Shown: piece after piece, positions 1 to 6,169 of the stretch | Layout of the letters: every line of letters starts with the position of its first letter | Numbering within the stretch: the first letter of the stretch is position 1 | NCBI GenBank assembly: GCA_905372495.1 | Contig: CAJPPG010000017.1 | Location: forward strand, 1 to 14,830 | Length of the DNA stretch: 14,830 nt | Source: Candidatus Saccharimonadota bacterium | GTDB lineage: Bacteria; Patescibacteriota; Saccharimonadia; Saccharimonadales; Saccharimonadaceae | Reading direction: 5' to 3' | The notes under the pieces: model-generated | The model's input: only the letters and a program-made list of their open reading frames with translations | What the model was told of the DNA's origin: nothing | Databases searched by the model: none | Made by a program: the position numbers and the translations under genes

Positions 1-80
1 TTTTTTGTTTTGTTTTAATATGACTCAAAAACGCTTTTCGCCCTCGCTTTCTCTTGATAATCAAAAAAAAGGAGCATGAA

Positions 81-257
81 ATGAAACAACAAATTAATCC
101 AATTGAAGCAATTATCAGAATTGCACTAACTATTATCGGAATGCTGATGATTATCAGCGAGGGGGAATCACTAGTACCAAACGTAATCGGGGCAGCAATA
201 GTGATGTTCATGATGTATATCAATGGCTGGATCCCAGTTTTCGAGGACGCAAAATGA
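81..257 (+). CDS. Small two-helix membrane protein, unknown function
   Basis: The 58-residue product has two hydrophobic stretches, about residues 8-26 and 31-49, with a short GESL turn between them. This fits a small inner-membrane hairpin protein. I chose the ATG at 81 over an upstream TTG at 54 because AAAGGAG (68-74) sits 6 bases before it and the TTG lacks a ribosome binding site. Its stop overlaps the next start by 4 bases (ATGA), so it is probably translationally coupled to the following orphan gene. I do not recognise the family. Small phage membrane proteins can be holins, superinfection-exclusion factors or nothing known; the position in an early or recombination region, away from any visible endolysin, argues mildly against a holin. 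Confidence 0.6.
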   Translation: MKQQINPIEAIIRIALTIIGMLMIISEGESLVPNVIGAAIVMFMMYINGWIPVFEDAK

Positions 258-466
258 AGCGAGTAAAGAAAATCAACATTGATGACGTCAACCTTATCGA
301 ATCGTACGAAGATATTATCAACGTGCTAGCAAGGACTAAACGATCAGACTTGTTCTTGATTATCCGCACGATCTTCAGAATTCGTAGGAGTTACCGATTG
401 AGTAGAAAAGCGATTCGAGTATTTAACGCGGCAGAACGTAAATCCAAAGCACTGGGAGTTTTGTAA
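254..466 (+). CDS. Small basic hypothetical protein
   Basis: The 70-residue product is rich in Arg, Lys and Ile, and its C-terminal half is markedly basic (for example IRRSYRLSRKAIRVF near residues 42-56). It is predicted to be mainly helical, with no recognisable catalytic motif. GAGGA at 243-247 lies 6 bases before the ATG, which overlaps the previous stop by 4 bases; its own TAA overlaps the next ATG by one base. The charge would suit nucleic-acid binding, but that is inference only. Its place in a tightly overlapping operon upstream of a recombination nuclease supports it being real. Confidence 0.6.
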   Translation: MKRVKKINIDDVNLIESYEDIINVLARTKRSDLFLIIRTIFRIRRSYRLSRKAIRVFNAAERKSKALGVL

Positions 467-768
467 TGAATAATAAAACAGCACAGCAACTCATCGAAGA
501 GCTAAATCTCGAAGATGAACTATTTAAGTCGCATTACTATCCAGTAGCACCAGAAGCTTTTGATGACTCAGAAGTCTATGACGGCACTATGAAGGACTAC
601 CTATTAGATCTGTTATCCGAGAGATTCGGCTACTCGACAGGACTAGAGCAGCTCGCAGACGAGATCATGGAATTACTGGCAGATAAAATCAGCTCGCGAA
701 TTATGGAAAACGATAAAAACTATCAAGAAGATTATGAAGCTTCAGAGGAAGCGTGGAGGCAACGATGA
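466..768 (+). CDS. Small acidic hypothetical protein
   Basis: The 100-residue product is strongly acidic and predicted to be largely alpha-helical (EELNLEDELF near the N-terminus, EQLADEIMELLADKI near residues 61-75). No membrane segment or known motif is visible. GGGAG at 454-458 lies 7 bases before the ATG. The gene starts within the TAA of the preceding gene and its TGA overlaps the next ATG at 765, so the four genes from 81 to 1550 look like one translationally coupled unit. I do not recognise the family. An acidic helical protein beside recombination genes could be a protein partner or a DNA mimic, but nothing in the sequence decides this. Confidence 0.6.
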   Translation: MNNKTAQQLIEELNLEDELFKSHYYPVAPEAFDDSEVYDGTMKDYLLDLLSERFGYSTGLEQLADEIMELLADKISSRIMENDKNYQEDYEASEEAWRQR

Positions 769-1550
769 GTGATTTAAACTATCGAGAACGTCCGGAATGG
801 TCTTATTCAGATATGAAGGTCATTCTGGAGCACGACATAGATTATGCAGTAGCAGTCAAACATAAACTACTCGAACAAAGCTTTGGCAAAGCGATCGATA
901 TTGGCACACTCGCTCATGAAGAATTACTCAAGCAAGGCGGATCAAACAGCTTTGTAGTTAAAGCTTATCCGGATTTTAGAACTAAGGAAGCCAAAGAATG
1001 GCGCGACGCTCAAACCTTACCGATCATTAGCGAAGAAGAGTTTGAACAGATCAATAAGATTTGTGAAGCAGTCAAAAAACATCCACTCTATCCGGTCTTG
1101 CTTTGTGGAGAGGGTGTCGAGAATGAAGTCGAACTCTATGCCAAGATTAACGGCATAGATATTAAAGGTAAAGCAGACGCAATTCGCAGGAATGAAGATG
1201 GAAGTATTGTTATTGCAGATCTAAAAACCACGGCCAAGTTCGAAGATTGGAGGATGAACGAGCCTAAAGACATGTGGAAAATCGCAAATAAGCACTACGA
1301 TCTACAATGCGCTAACTATACGCAATTAGGTCTTAACCCTAATCTAACCAACTTCTATTTCTTCGTAGCAGAAACGGTCGAGCCATACCGAGTCAAAGTT
1401 ATGCATTGTGCATTAGCTTTCGTCGAGAGCGGAGAACAAAAACTAGCTAAATGTATTGAACAAATTAAGCAGTTCGGCGATCGCAATATCGACTTCACTT
1501 ATACAAAAACACTTAACGAAGTTGAAGAAATCGGTGATTTTAGTCTTTAA
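765..1550 (+). CDS. PD-(D/E)XK phage exonuclease, RecE-like (DUF3799-type)
   Basis: This 261-residue protein looks like the PD-(D/E)XK nucleases of phage recombination modules, which resect double-stranded ends to give single strands for annealing. Visible landmarks are an IGTLAH segment with His51, an acidic EVELYAK stretch (120-127) followed by KGKADAI with Asp138, the core IADLKTT with Asp152 and Lys154, and the later YDLQCANY with Gln181 and Tyr185, the usual Q-x3-Y-type motif of RecB/RecE-like folds. I chose ATG 765 over GTG 753 because GGAGG at 755-759 is 5 bases upstream of the ATG. The next gene is a probable recombination partner, as is normal for two-gene exonuclease and annealase systems. 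A nuclease acting only in replication or DNA turnover is the alternative. Confidence 0.85.
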   Translation: MSDLNYRERPEWSYSDMKVILEHDIDYAVAVKHKLLEQSFGKAIDIGTLAHEELLKQGGSNSFVVKAYPDFRTKEAKEWRDAQTLPIISEEEFEQINKICEAVKKHPLYPVLLCGEGVENEVELYAKINGIDIKGKADAIRRNEDGSIVIADLKTTAKFEDWRMNEPKDMWKIANKHYDLQCANYTQLGLNPNLTNFYFFVAETVEPYRVKVMHCALAFVESGEQKLAKCIEQIKQFGDRNIDFTYTKTLNEVEEIGDFSL

Positions 1551-1558
1551 GGAGAAAA

Positions 1559-2365
1559 ATGAACAACGAAATACAATTAAAAAATCAAGAAGAAAATAAA
1601 TTAGCAGAGCGTAATGTGCAAACCGAGATGATGGTTGCTCGTCAAGCTCAAGAAGTTCAAGTGGCTATGATCGCAGCCAAGAAGTTCCCTCGAGATGAAT
1701 TCTCTGCCATTGAGAGAATCAAAGCGACTTGTCAGAGAATGACCCTAGCTGAACAAGCTATCTATTCCTACCCTAAAGGTGGACAAAATGTGAGTGGACC
1801 AAGCATTCGTCTAGCTGAAGCTATCGCACAAGGATGGGGTAACATCGACGCCGGCGTGATTGAATTATCTAATCAGAACGGTAAATCCGAGATGATGGCT
1901 TATGCTTGGGATCTTGAGACTAATACAAGGATTACTAAGACATTCTCAATAGAACACGTTCGAGACACTAGGAAGGGGCGCGTGAGTCTCACGGATGCAA
2001 GAGATATTTATGAAGCTACGGCTAATTTCGGTGCAAGACGAGTCAGGGCCTGTATCCTAGCTATCATCCCAGGCGATATTACAGAGATGGCAGTAAACGA
2101 ATGTAAGAAGACGTTAGCCTCTAAAGAAACCAGACCAGTGGAAGAGATCGTCAAAGGACTTATCGATGGCTTTAAGAAATATGGAGTAGAGAAATCTCAG
2201 CTTGAACACTACATCGGAAAACAATTAACAATCTGCACCAAAGAGGACTTGATTGAACTTAGGGGAGTTTGGAAATCTATTTCAGACGGGCAGGCTAAGG
2301 CGTCAGATTACTTTAAAGCCCCTGCTCTTGAAGTAGAGGCGAAATCAGAGGTAGTTAAAAAATAA
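1559..2365 (+). CDS. Conserved phage protein, putative single-strand annealing (RecT/Sak-like) recombinase
   Basis: The 268-residue product belongs to a family I recognise from many siphophages, usually left as hypothetical. Hallmarks are a Q-rich MMVARQAQEVQVAM helix (24-37), the core YSYPKGGQNVSGPSIRLAEAIAQ, then YAWDLETNTR and DIYEATANFGARRVRACILAIIPGD. The C-terminal part (from about 195) is a small helical domain, GFKKYGVEKSQLEHYIG onward, similar in flavour to C-terminal domains of annealing proteins. It lies 8 bases after the exonuclease with an AAGGAG ribosome binding site. Known phage recombination systems pair an exonuclease with an annealing protein, and this is the obvious candidate here. 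The annealing role is inferred from position and family memory, not from a motif that proves it. Confidence 0.6.
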   Translation: MNNEIQLKNQEENKLAERNVQTEMMVARQAQEVQVAMIAAKKFPRDEFSAIERIKATCQRMTLAEQAIYSYPKGGQNVSGPSIRLAEAIAQGWGNIDAGVIELSNQNGKSEMMAYAWDLETNTRITKTFSIEHVRDTRKGRVSLTDARDIYEATANFGARRVRACILAIIPGDITEMAVNECKKTLASKETRPVEEIVKGLIDGFKKYGVEKSQLEHYIGKQLTICTKEDLIELRGVWKSISDGQAKASDYFKAPALEVEAKSEVVKK

Positions 2366-2471
2366 GCATGTGGTGCTGGCAGATACCCCCTTAAGTAAAA
2401 TAGCCAGTTAAATGTCAATACAGACGCAGCCACATTTCATGCTTACCTGGGCGGGAGGGTTTACCGCCCAG
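2363..2471 (+). ncRNA. Structured intergenic RNA element with nested stems and GC hairpin
   Basis: This gap between 2365 and 2485 folds well. An outer stem pairs TAAGCATG (2363-2370) with CATGCTTA (2438-2445), and TGG (2371-2373) can continue with CCA (2430-2432) across a bulge. Inside, CTGGC (2376-2380) pairs with GCCAG (2403-2407). Immediately after, CTGGGCGG (2447-2454) and CCGCCCAG (2464-2471) make a perfect 8-bp hairpin with a 9-base loop. No T-run follows, so it is not a standard terminator; the next ribosome binding site begins 4 bases after the hairpin. A cis-acting leader or processing site is plausible. An ATAAGCATG string at its start recurs in the gap at 10545-10705. Confidence 0.4.
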
Positions 2472-2484
2472 ATCAAGGAAAAAT

Positions 2485-2703
2485 ATGAAACAAAGAAAAT
2501 ATATTAAGCCAGCTCTCCCAGTTAACTACGTAATCCGATATGAAGCTACAGACGGTTCTGAGCACAGAATTGCGAACACGAGTCTGTCAGAAATTAAGAA
2601 AACGGAAAGATACTTAAGAGATAAAGGCATTAAAAATATTGATATTGCGGTGATAATGCCACAAAAGTCAAAGGGATCAGAAATGTTTCCCGTGAATAAT
2701 TAA
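2485..2703 (+). CDS. Small hypothetical protein
   Basis: The 72-residue product has an alpha/beta look: a VNYVIRYEA strand (13-21), a helix around residues 34-48, and a KNIDIAVIMP strand (50-59). This resembles a compact ferredoxin-like or KOW-size fold, but no family is recognised. AAGGA at 2475-2479 precedes the ATG by 5 bases and lies directly after the strong hairpin at 2447-2471, so translation may be affected by that structure. It is separated from the recombination genes by the structured gap and is followed 17 bases later by the next orphan. Confidence 0.55.
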   Translation: MKQRKYIKPALPVNYVIRYEATDGSEHRIANTSLSEIKKTERYLRDKGIKNIDIAVIMPQKSKGSEMFPVNN

Positions 2704-2720
2704 GGAAAGTGAGAAATAAA

Positions 2721-3299
2721 ATGAAACGATACAAACTACAAAAAGACCTACCAACCTTTAAAGTTGGTGATGAGTTTTACTTAGACAGTGATAATAATCT
2801 TTGCCTTAAAAATACAAGTGTTATAGTTTATAACAATTTCGTTTTAGAAGAATTTCCAAATATCTTAACAGATTGGTTTGAGGAAATCCCTGAAAACAAG
2901 AGGTGGAGAGCAGAATATAATGGCGGATATTATTACATTGAAGATGGCGGAAACGTGATGGACTCAGATGATTACGAAGACGAAGATGACGACTACCGTT
3001 ATGACACAGGCAACTACGGTCGCACGAAGAAAGAACTTGAAGTTAAACGCGAATATAATATTGCTCGCCAAGTCCTCATAGACGATGCCAAAGGCGGTAA
3101 GTGGAAGAAAAATGGGACTAATCTTTATGTGTACTATGACCACGACATTGACAAGTGGATACCTTATGAAGACATCGATAACATACAGATTACTGGGGCT
3201 ATTTATTTTCAAGATGAAGAGGATGCTCAAAAATCCCTTGAAGAACACAAAGAGCAATGGGATATCGTGCATAAATACGAGATGGGGCAAAATAAATGA
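2721..3299 (+). CDS. Hypothetical protein with YKLxKDLPTFKxGDEF N-terminus
   Basis: The 192-residue protein starts MKRYKLQKDLPTFKVGDEFYL and continues to FPNILTDWFEEI (45-56). I associate this pattern with short proteins common in Candidatus Saccharibacteria and their mobile elements. A very acidic linker (about 81-95, with DDYEDEDDDY) separates it from a second domain with KGGKWKKNGTNLYVYYDHD and a terminal helix-rich segment, IYFQDEEDAQKSLEEHKEQW. ATG 2721 was preferred to GTG 2709 because AAGG at 2702-2705 is too close to the GTG and the family N-terminus begins at the ATG. The function is unknown; the modular build suggests a protein-interaction role. The TGA overlaps the next ATG by 4 bases. 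Confidence 0.65.
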   Translation: MKRYKLQKDLPTFKVGDEFYLDSDNNLCLKNTSVIVYNNFVLEEFPNILTDWFEEIPENKRWRAEYNGGYYYIEDGGNVMDSDDYEDEDDDYRYDTGNYGRTKKELEVKREYNIARQVLIDDAKGGKWKKNGTNLYVYYDHDIDKWIPYEDIDNIQITGAIYFQDEEDAQKSLEEHKEQWDIVHKYEMGQNK

Positions 3300-3622
3300 T
3301 TAAGAAAATAGCCACTATCACCCTCGCTTTCATTACTGTTGCAGCGTTTTATCTGGTTATTTCGGCTACTCTTGATTACATTGACGAGCCAAAAGGTCCT
3401 GAAAAATATCAAGATGTAACTATAGTCTCAAAGAGAAAAGAAAATACTGGGATGAGTTGTTATGAGCTACTGTTTACTACGCAATGTGATATTAAATATG
3501 CTTACTATGTTAATAGCACTATAGTTTCAGAACCTGATTTCTATAGGTATGAAGAGGGTAAAACTTATTCTTGCTACAAGGGAAAGATAGGAAGCTCTTG
3601 TAAGCTAAAGGAGAATAAATAA
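3296..3622 (+). CDS. Small membrane-anchored or secreted protein with four cysteines
   Basis: The 108-residue product has a KK-positive N-terminus followed by a hydrophobic segment (about residues 5-25), consistent with a signal anchor or an uncleaved signal peptide. No lipobox or clear AXA cleavage site is evident, so an N-terminal anchor is favoured. The outer part carries four cysteines, in MSCYELLFTTQC and near the C-terminus in YSC and SSC, which could form two disulfides. It is coupled to neighbours at both ends (ATGA at 3296, TAATG at 3620-3624). The function is unrecognised. Phage proteins of this build can act in superinfection exclusion, but here that is only a guess. It lies directly upstream of the RNA-repair genes. 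Confidence 0.6.
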   Translation: MIKKIATITLAFITVAAFYLVISATLDYIDEPKGPEKYQDVTIVSKRKENTGMSCYELLFTTQCDIKYAYYVNSTIVSEPDFYRYEEGKTYSCYKGKIGSSCKLKENK

Positions 3623-4632
3623 TGTTACCAACGAAATCGACATTTGATGATTATGTCAAGAAAGGTTTAGTTAGAAGCCAAACCTACAAAGATATGACCA
3701 TCTACCAGTACACCGAGTTTACTCAATTTGAGAGTCTATGGAATAACTGCACCCTAAATGCTCGTGGTGTCGTGTTTGATGATGACGGAGCACTCGTCCA
3801 GCGTTGCATGCCGAAGTTCTTTAATCATGACGAGCCAGATGGTATTAAGGTTGAGAAGTTGATGTTAAGAGAACATCTCCCTATAATTCAAGAAAAGTTA
3901 GACGGCTCTCTAATCAAGATTACAAAAGATGAGAAACATGGCTTAGTGATTACCTCTAAAGCAAGCTTTGAATCAGACCAAGCTAAAATGGCAAAAGAAA
4001 TCGTGGAAGAGAATAACTACGACTTCCGAGAAGGCTGGACTTATCACTTCGAGTTAATCCACCCTGATAATCAAATTGTCTTAAGTTATGGTGATGAGAG
4101 AAAGCTTGTACTTCTTGCTATTATCGACAACATAACAGGTAAAGATGTCGACATCTATTCTGACGAGTTTAAGTTTGATAAACCAAAGCTATATAACTAC
4201 GAGACCTTGTTAGATGTGAATGTCTTAAACAAAGACGGACTACACGAGGGCGTAGTGGTGAACTATGGGAGTTATCGTTTGAAATATAAGACAGATGAAT
4301 ATATCAGGCTTCATCGAATTGTCACCGAGTTTACTCCGAAGAGAGTTTGGGAAGCTCTGTATGCTGGACAGAGGATAGACAGGATGAACATCCCAGAGGA
4401 GTTTATCAAGTGGCTTGATGACACAGAAAAAGAACTACTCCTTAAATACAATGAGCTATTTGACAAAATTAACCAAGCTCTTGCAGATACCATTAATATG
4501 ACTAATAAAGAAATCGCCTTATCTGATAATGAAGCAATTAAAGAAGTGCGAGAATATATTTTTGCTGTGAGATCTGAAAAAGATGTAAGGGCAAAAATCT
4601 GGAAAGCAATTAAACCAAAAGGAGACAAATGA
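3622..4632 (+). CDS. rnlA: T4 Rnl1-type RNA ligase
   Basis: This 336-residue enzyme should join 5'-phosphate and 3'-hydroxyl RNA ends using ATP, through a covalent lysyl-AMP. The nucleotidyltransferase motifs appear in order: an upstream NARGVVFDDDG with Arg48, motif I EKLDGSL with the predicted nucleophile Lys92, motif IIIa YHFELIHPDNQIV (141-153), motif IV HEGVVV with Glu209, and motif V YRLKYKTDEY with Lys221 and Lys223. The C-terminal helical part (about 230-336) corresponds to the tRNA-specificity region of T4 Rnl1, which is somewhat longer overall (374 residues). AAAGGAG lies 8 bases before the start. Its downstream neighbours are a nucleotidyltransferase and a polynucleotide kinase-phosphatase. 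In T4, Rnl1 with Pnkp repairs tRNA cut by host anticodon nuclease, and the same role is inferred here. Confidence 0.9.
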   Translation: MLPTKSTFDDYVKKGLVRSQTYKDMTIYQYTEFTQFESLWNNCTLNARGVVFDDDGALVQRCMPKFFNHDEPDGIKVEKLMLREHLPIIQEKLDGSLIKITKDEKHGLVITSKASFESDQAKMAKEIVEENNYDFREGWTYHFELIHPDNQIVLSYGDERKLVLLAIIDNITGKDVDIYSDEFKFDKPKLYNYETLLDVNVLNKDGLHEGVVVNYGSYRLKYKTDEYIRLHRIVTEFTPKRVWEALYAGQRIDRMNIPEEFIKWLDDTEKELLLKYNELFDKINQALADTINMTNKEIALSDNEAIKEVREYIFAVRSEKDVRAKIWKAIKPKGDK

Positions 4633-5324
4633 AAATTTTAGCAAAAGTATTAGTTGGTAGTAGGTTGCATGGTTTGGATACTCCCGAATCAGACTACGAT
4701 TACCGAGGTATACATATCTCTTCGTTGCAAGACAAACTCAGTCCATTCAAAAAAGATAAGAATACTGTTTGGATCGAGGGGAACGAAGACAATACTAGTT
4801 ATGAGTTAGCTGATTTCTGTAAACAAGCAGTCCAAGGTAATGCCACTATTTTAGAAGTATTTTTTAGCGACAAGGTATATGAAACCAGTCCAGCACATCA
4901 GGAGATGAAAGAGAACTGGAAGAAGTTTATTGACACCCATAGATTCATAGCAGCTAGTAGGGGTTATGCCCATAACCAATGGAATAAGTTCTATAACTTT
5001 GAAGATACTGGTTTACTTGGTCAGAAAAGAACAGCTAAATTCGCCATAGCTTTCCTGAGGGTAATGTGGCAATGTGAACAATTCCTACTTACTGGAGAAT
5101 TTAAGTGTAGCGTTAAAGATTGTGATTATTACGATTTAATGCGTAGGATTAAGCCTATGAATATTGATGAAATTCAGGGGCTAGTTCCAGAAGTAATAGC
5201 AGCTATGTCCGATATGAATATGAGAATCAGTATGGCTGAATCAAAAAGTGAGTTTATAAACATGAAGCCAGACTTAGATTGGATTGAAAAATTTATAGTC
5301 AGGGTGTACGAACAGGAGAAATAA
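4629..5324 (+). CDS. COG3541-type nucleotidyltransferase (pol beta superfamily)
   Basis: The 231-residue product begins with a pol-beta-type nucleotidyltransferase signature: VLVGSRLHGLDTPESDYDYRG, with Gly10-Ser11 and the metal-binding pair Asp22 and Asp24. The rest is helical and matches my memory of the COG3541 family, with ADFCKQAVQGNATILEVFFS (about 62-81) and a helix around KRTAKFAIAFLRVMWQCEQFL. The substrate of this family is not securely known. The gene is wedged between RNA ligase and polynucleotide kinase-phosphatase with a 4-base overlap upstream and a 1-base overlap downstream, which argues that it acts on RNA ends, for example restoring or tailing a 3' end before ligation. That role is inference. 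All visible catalytic residues are present. Confidence 0.8.
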   Translation: MKILAKVLVGSRLHGLDTPESDYDYRGIHISSLQDKLSPFKKDKNTVWIEGNEDNTSYELADFCKQAVQGNATILEVFFSDKVYETSPAHQEMKENWKKFIDTHRFIAASRGYAHNQWNKFYNFEDTGLLGQKRTAKFAIAFLRVMWQCEQFLLTGEFKCSVKDCDYYDLMRRIKPMNIDEIQGLVPEVIAAMSDMNMRISMAESKSEFINMKPDLDWIEKFIVRVYEQEK

Positions 5325-6169
5325 TGAAGGTACTAATGTTAAAGGGGCTTCCAGCCTCTGGTAAATCAACCTATGCTAAAGAGTTAGTCTCAAAAAAACA
5401 TAACTGGGTCAGGGTAAATAAAGACGACCTAAGAGCCATGATGAATAACGGAGAGTTCTCTGGTAAGTTAGAGAAACAAATTGTAAAGACTGAACGAGAA
5501 CTTGTAGAGAACGCCCTTAAGATTGGGAAAAGTGTCGTAATTGACGACACGAACTTCAACCCAGATCATGAAATGTTCTTTAGCAGATTAGCTTATCAGC
5601 ACGGTGCAGAGTTCGAAGTTAAGTTTTTCGACACTCCACTAGAAATCTGTATGGTACGTGACAATATGCGTCCTAATGGCGTAGGTGAGACGGTAATCCG
5701 TAGGATGTACAATCAATACCTAAAACCAAAACCAGCTGTCTATGAGCGTAATATAAATCTTCCAAAGGCAGTCATCTGTGATATTGACGGCACGTTAGCC
5801 CACATGAAAGACCGAAGTCCTTATGACTGGAGCAGGGTTGGCGAGGATAAGATTGACCCGATTATTAAGAACCTACTCAATACGTTAAAAGAAAAGCATA
5901 TCAAGATTCTCTTTGTCTCTGGGCGTGATGAGGTGTGTCGGAAAGAAACGAATGAGTGGTTAAGAGAAAATGGTATTCCACACGCACCACTATTTATGCG
6001 AAGAGAAAACGATAACAGACAAGACTCGGTAGTAAAACGAGAAATATTTGAGAGATGTATTAGAGATCTTTATGATATCGAGTTTGTCTTAGACGACCGA
6101 AACCAAGTTGTCGAAATGTGGCGAAGTCTTGGACTGAAGTGCTTGCAAGTCCAAGAGGGGGATTTTTAA
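5324..6169 (+). CDS. pseT: T4-type polynucleotide 5'-kinase / 3'-phosphatase (Pnkp)
   Basis: The 281-residue bifunctional enzyme prepares broken RNA for ligation by phosphorylating 5'-OH ends and removing 3'-phosphates. The N-terminal kinase domain has a P-loop, GLPASGKST (8-16), NKDDLR with Asp35 and Arg37 (equivalent to the catalytic acid and arginine of T4 Pnkp), VVIDDTN (71-77), and a lid around GETVIRRM with Arg126/127. The C-terminal HAD phosphatase domain starts near 148, with AVICDIDGTLAHM (Asp153 and Asp155), SGRDE (199-203) and VLDDRNQVVEMW (255-266). Size and domain order match T4 PseT (301 residues). It completes the ligase, nucleotidyltransferase and kinase-phosphatase operon and overlaps the next start by one base. 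No catalytic residue appears lost. Confidence 0.92.
   Translation: MKVLMLKGLPASGKSTYAKELVSKKHNWVRVNKDDLRAMMNNGEFSGKLEKQIVKTERELVENALKIGKSVVIDDTNFNPDHEMFFSRLAYQHGAEFEVKFFDTPLEICMVRDNMRPNGVGETVIRRMYNQYLKPKPAVYERNINLPKAVICDIDGTLAHMKDRSPYDWSRVGEDKIDPIIKNLLNTLKEKHIKILFVSGRDEVCRKETNEWLRENGIPHAPLFMRRENDNRQDSVVKREIFERCIRDLYDIEFVLDDRNQVVEMWRSLGLKCLQVQEGDF

Noticed and set aside
1..30. Promoter TAATAT at 16-21 or terminator tail at the window start
   Set aside because: The upstream sequence is missing, so neither a -35 box nor a stem can be judged.
41..51. CCCTCGCTTTC repeated at 3321-3331
   Set aside because: The second copy encodes part of the hydrophobic anchor of 3296-3622; no shared context, so probably chance.
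2447..2471. Strong GC hairpin as an intrinsic terminator
   Set aside because: No T-run follows; the next bases are ATCAAGGAAAAATATG, the ribosome binding site and start of the next gene.
2964..3290. Minus-strand open frame of 108 codons
   Set aside because: It mirrors the acidic gene 2721-3299. Its strings of Val and Ile come from reverse-complemented Asp/Glu codons, and it has no ribosome binding site or neighbours on that strand.
4311..4628. Minus-strand frame opposite the RNA ligase C-terminus
   Set aside because: Shadow of a well-supported gene with conserved ligase motifs; low-complexity Ser/Leu composition.
5349..5371. GGTAAATCAACCT shared between the pnkp and terL genes (also near 7265)
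   Set aside because: Both encode the Walker A GKST; the match is explained by coding constraint.
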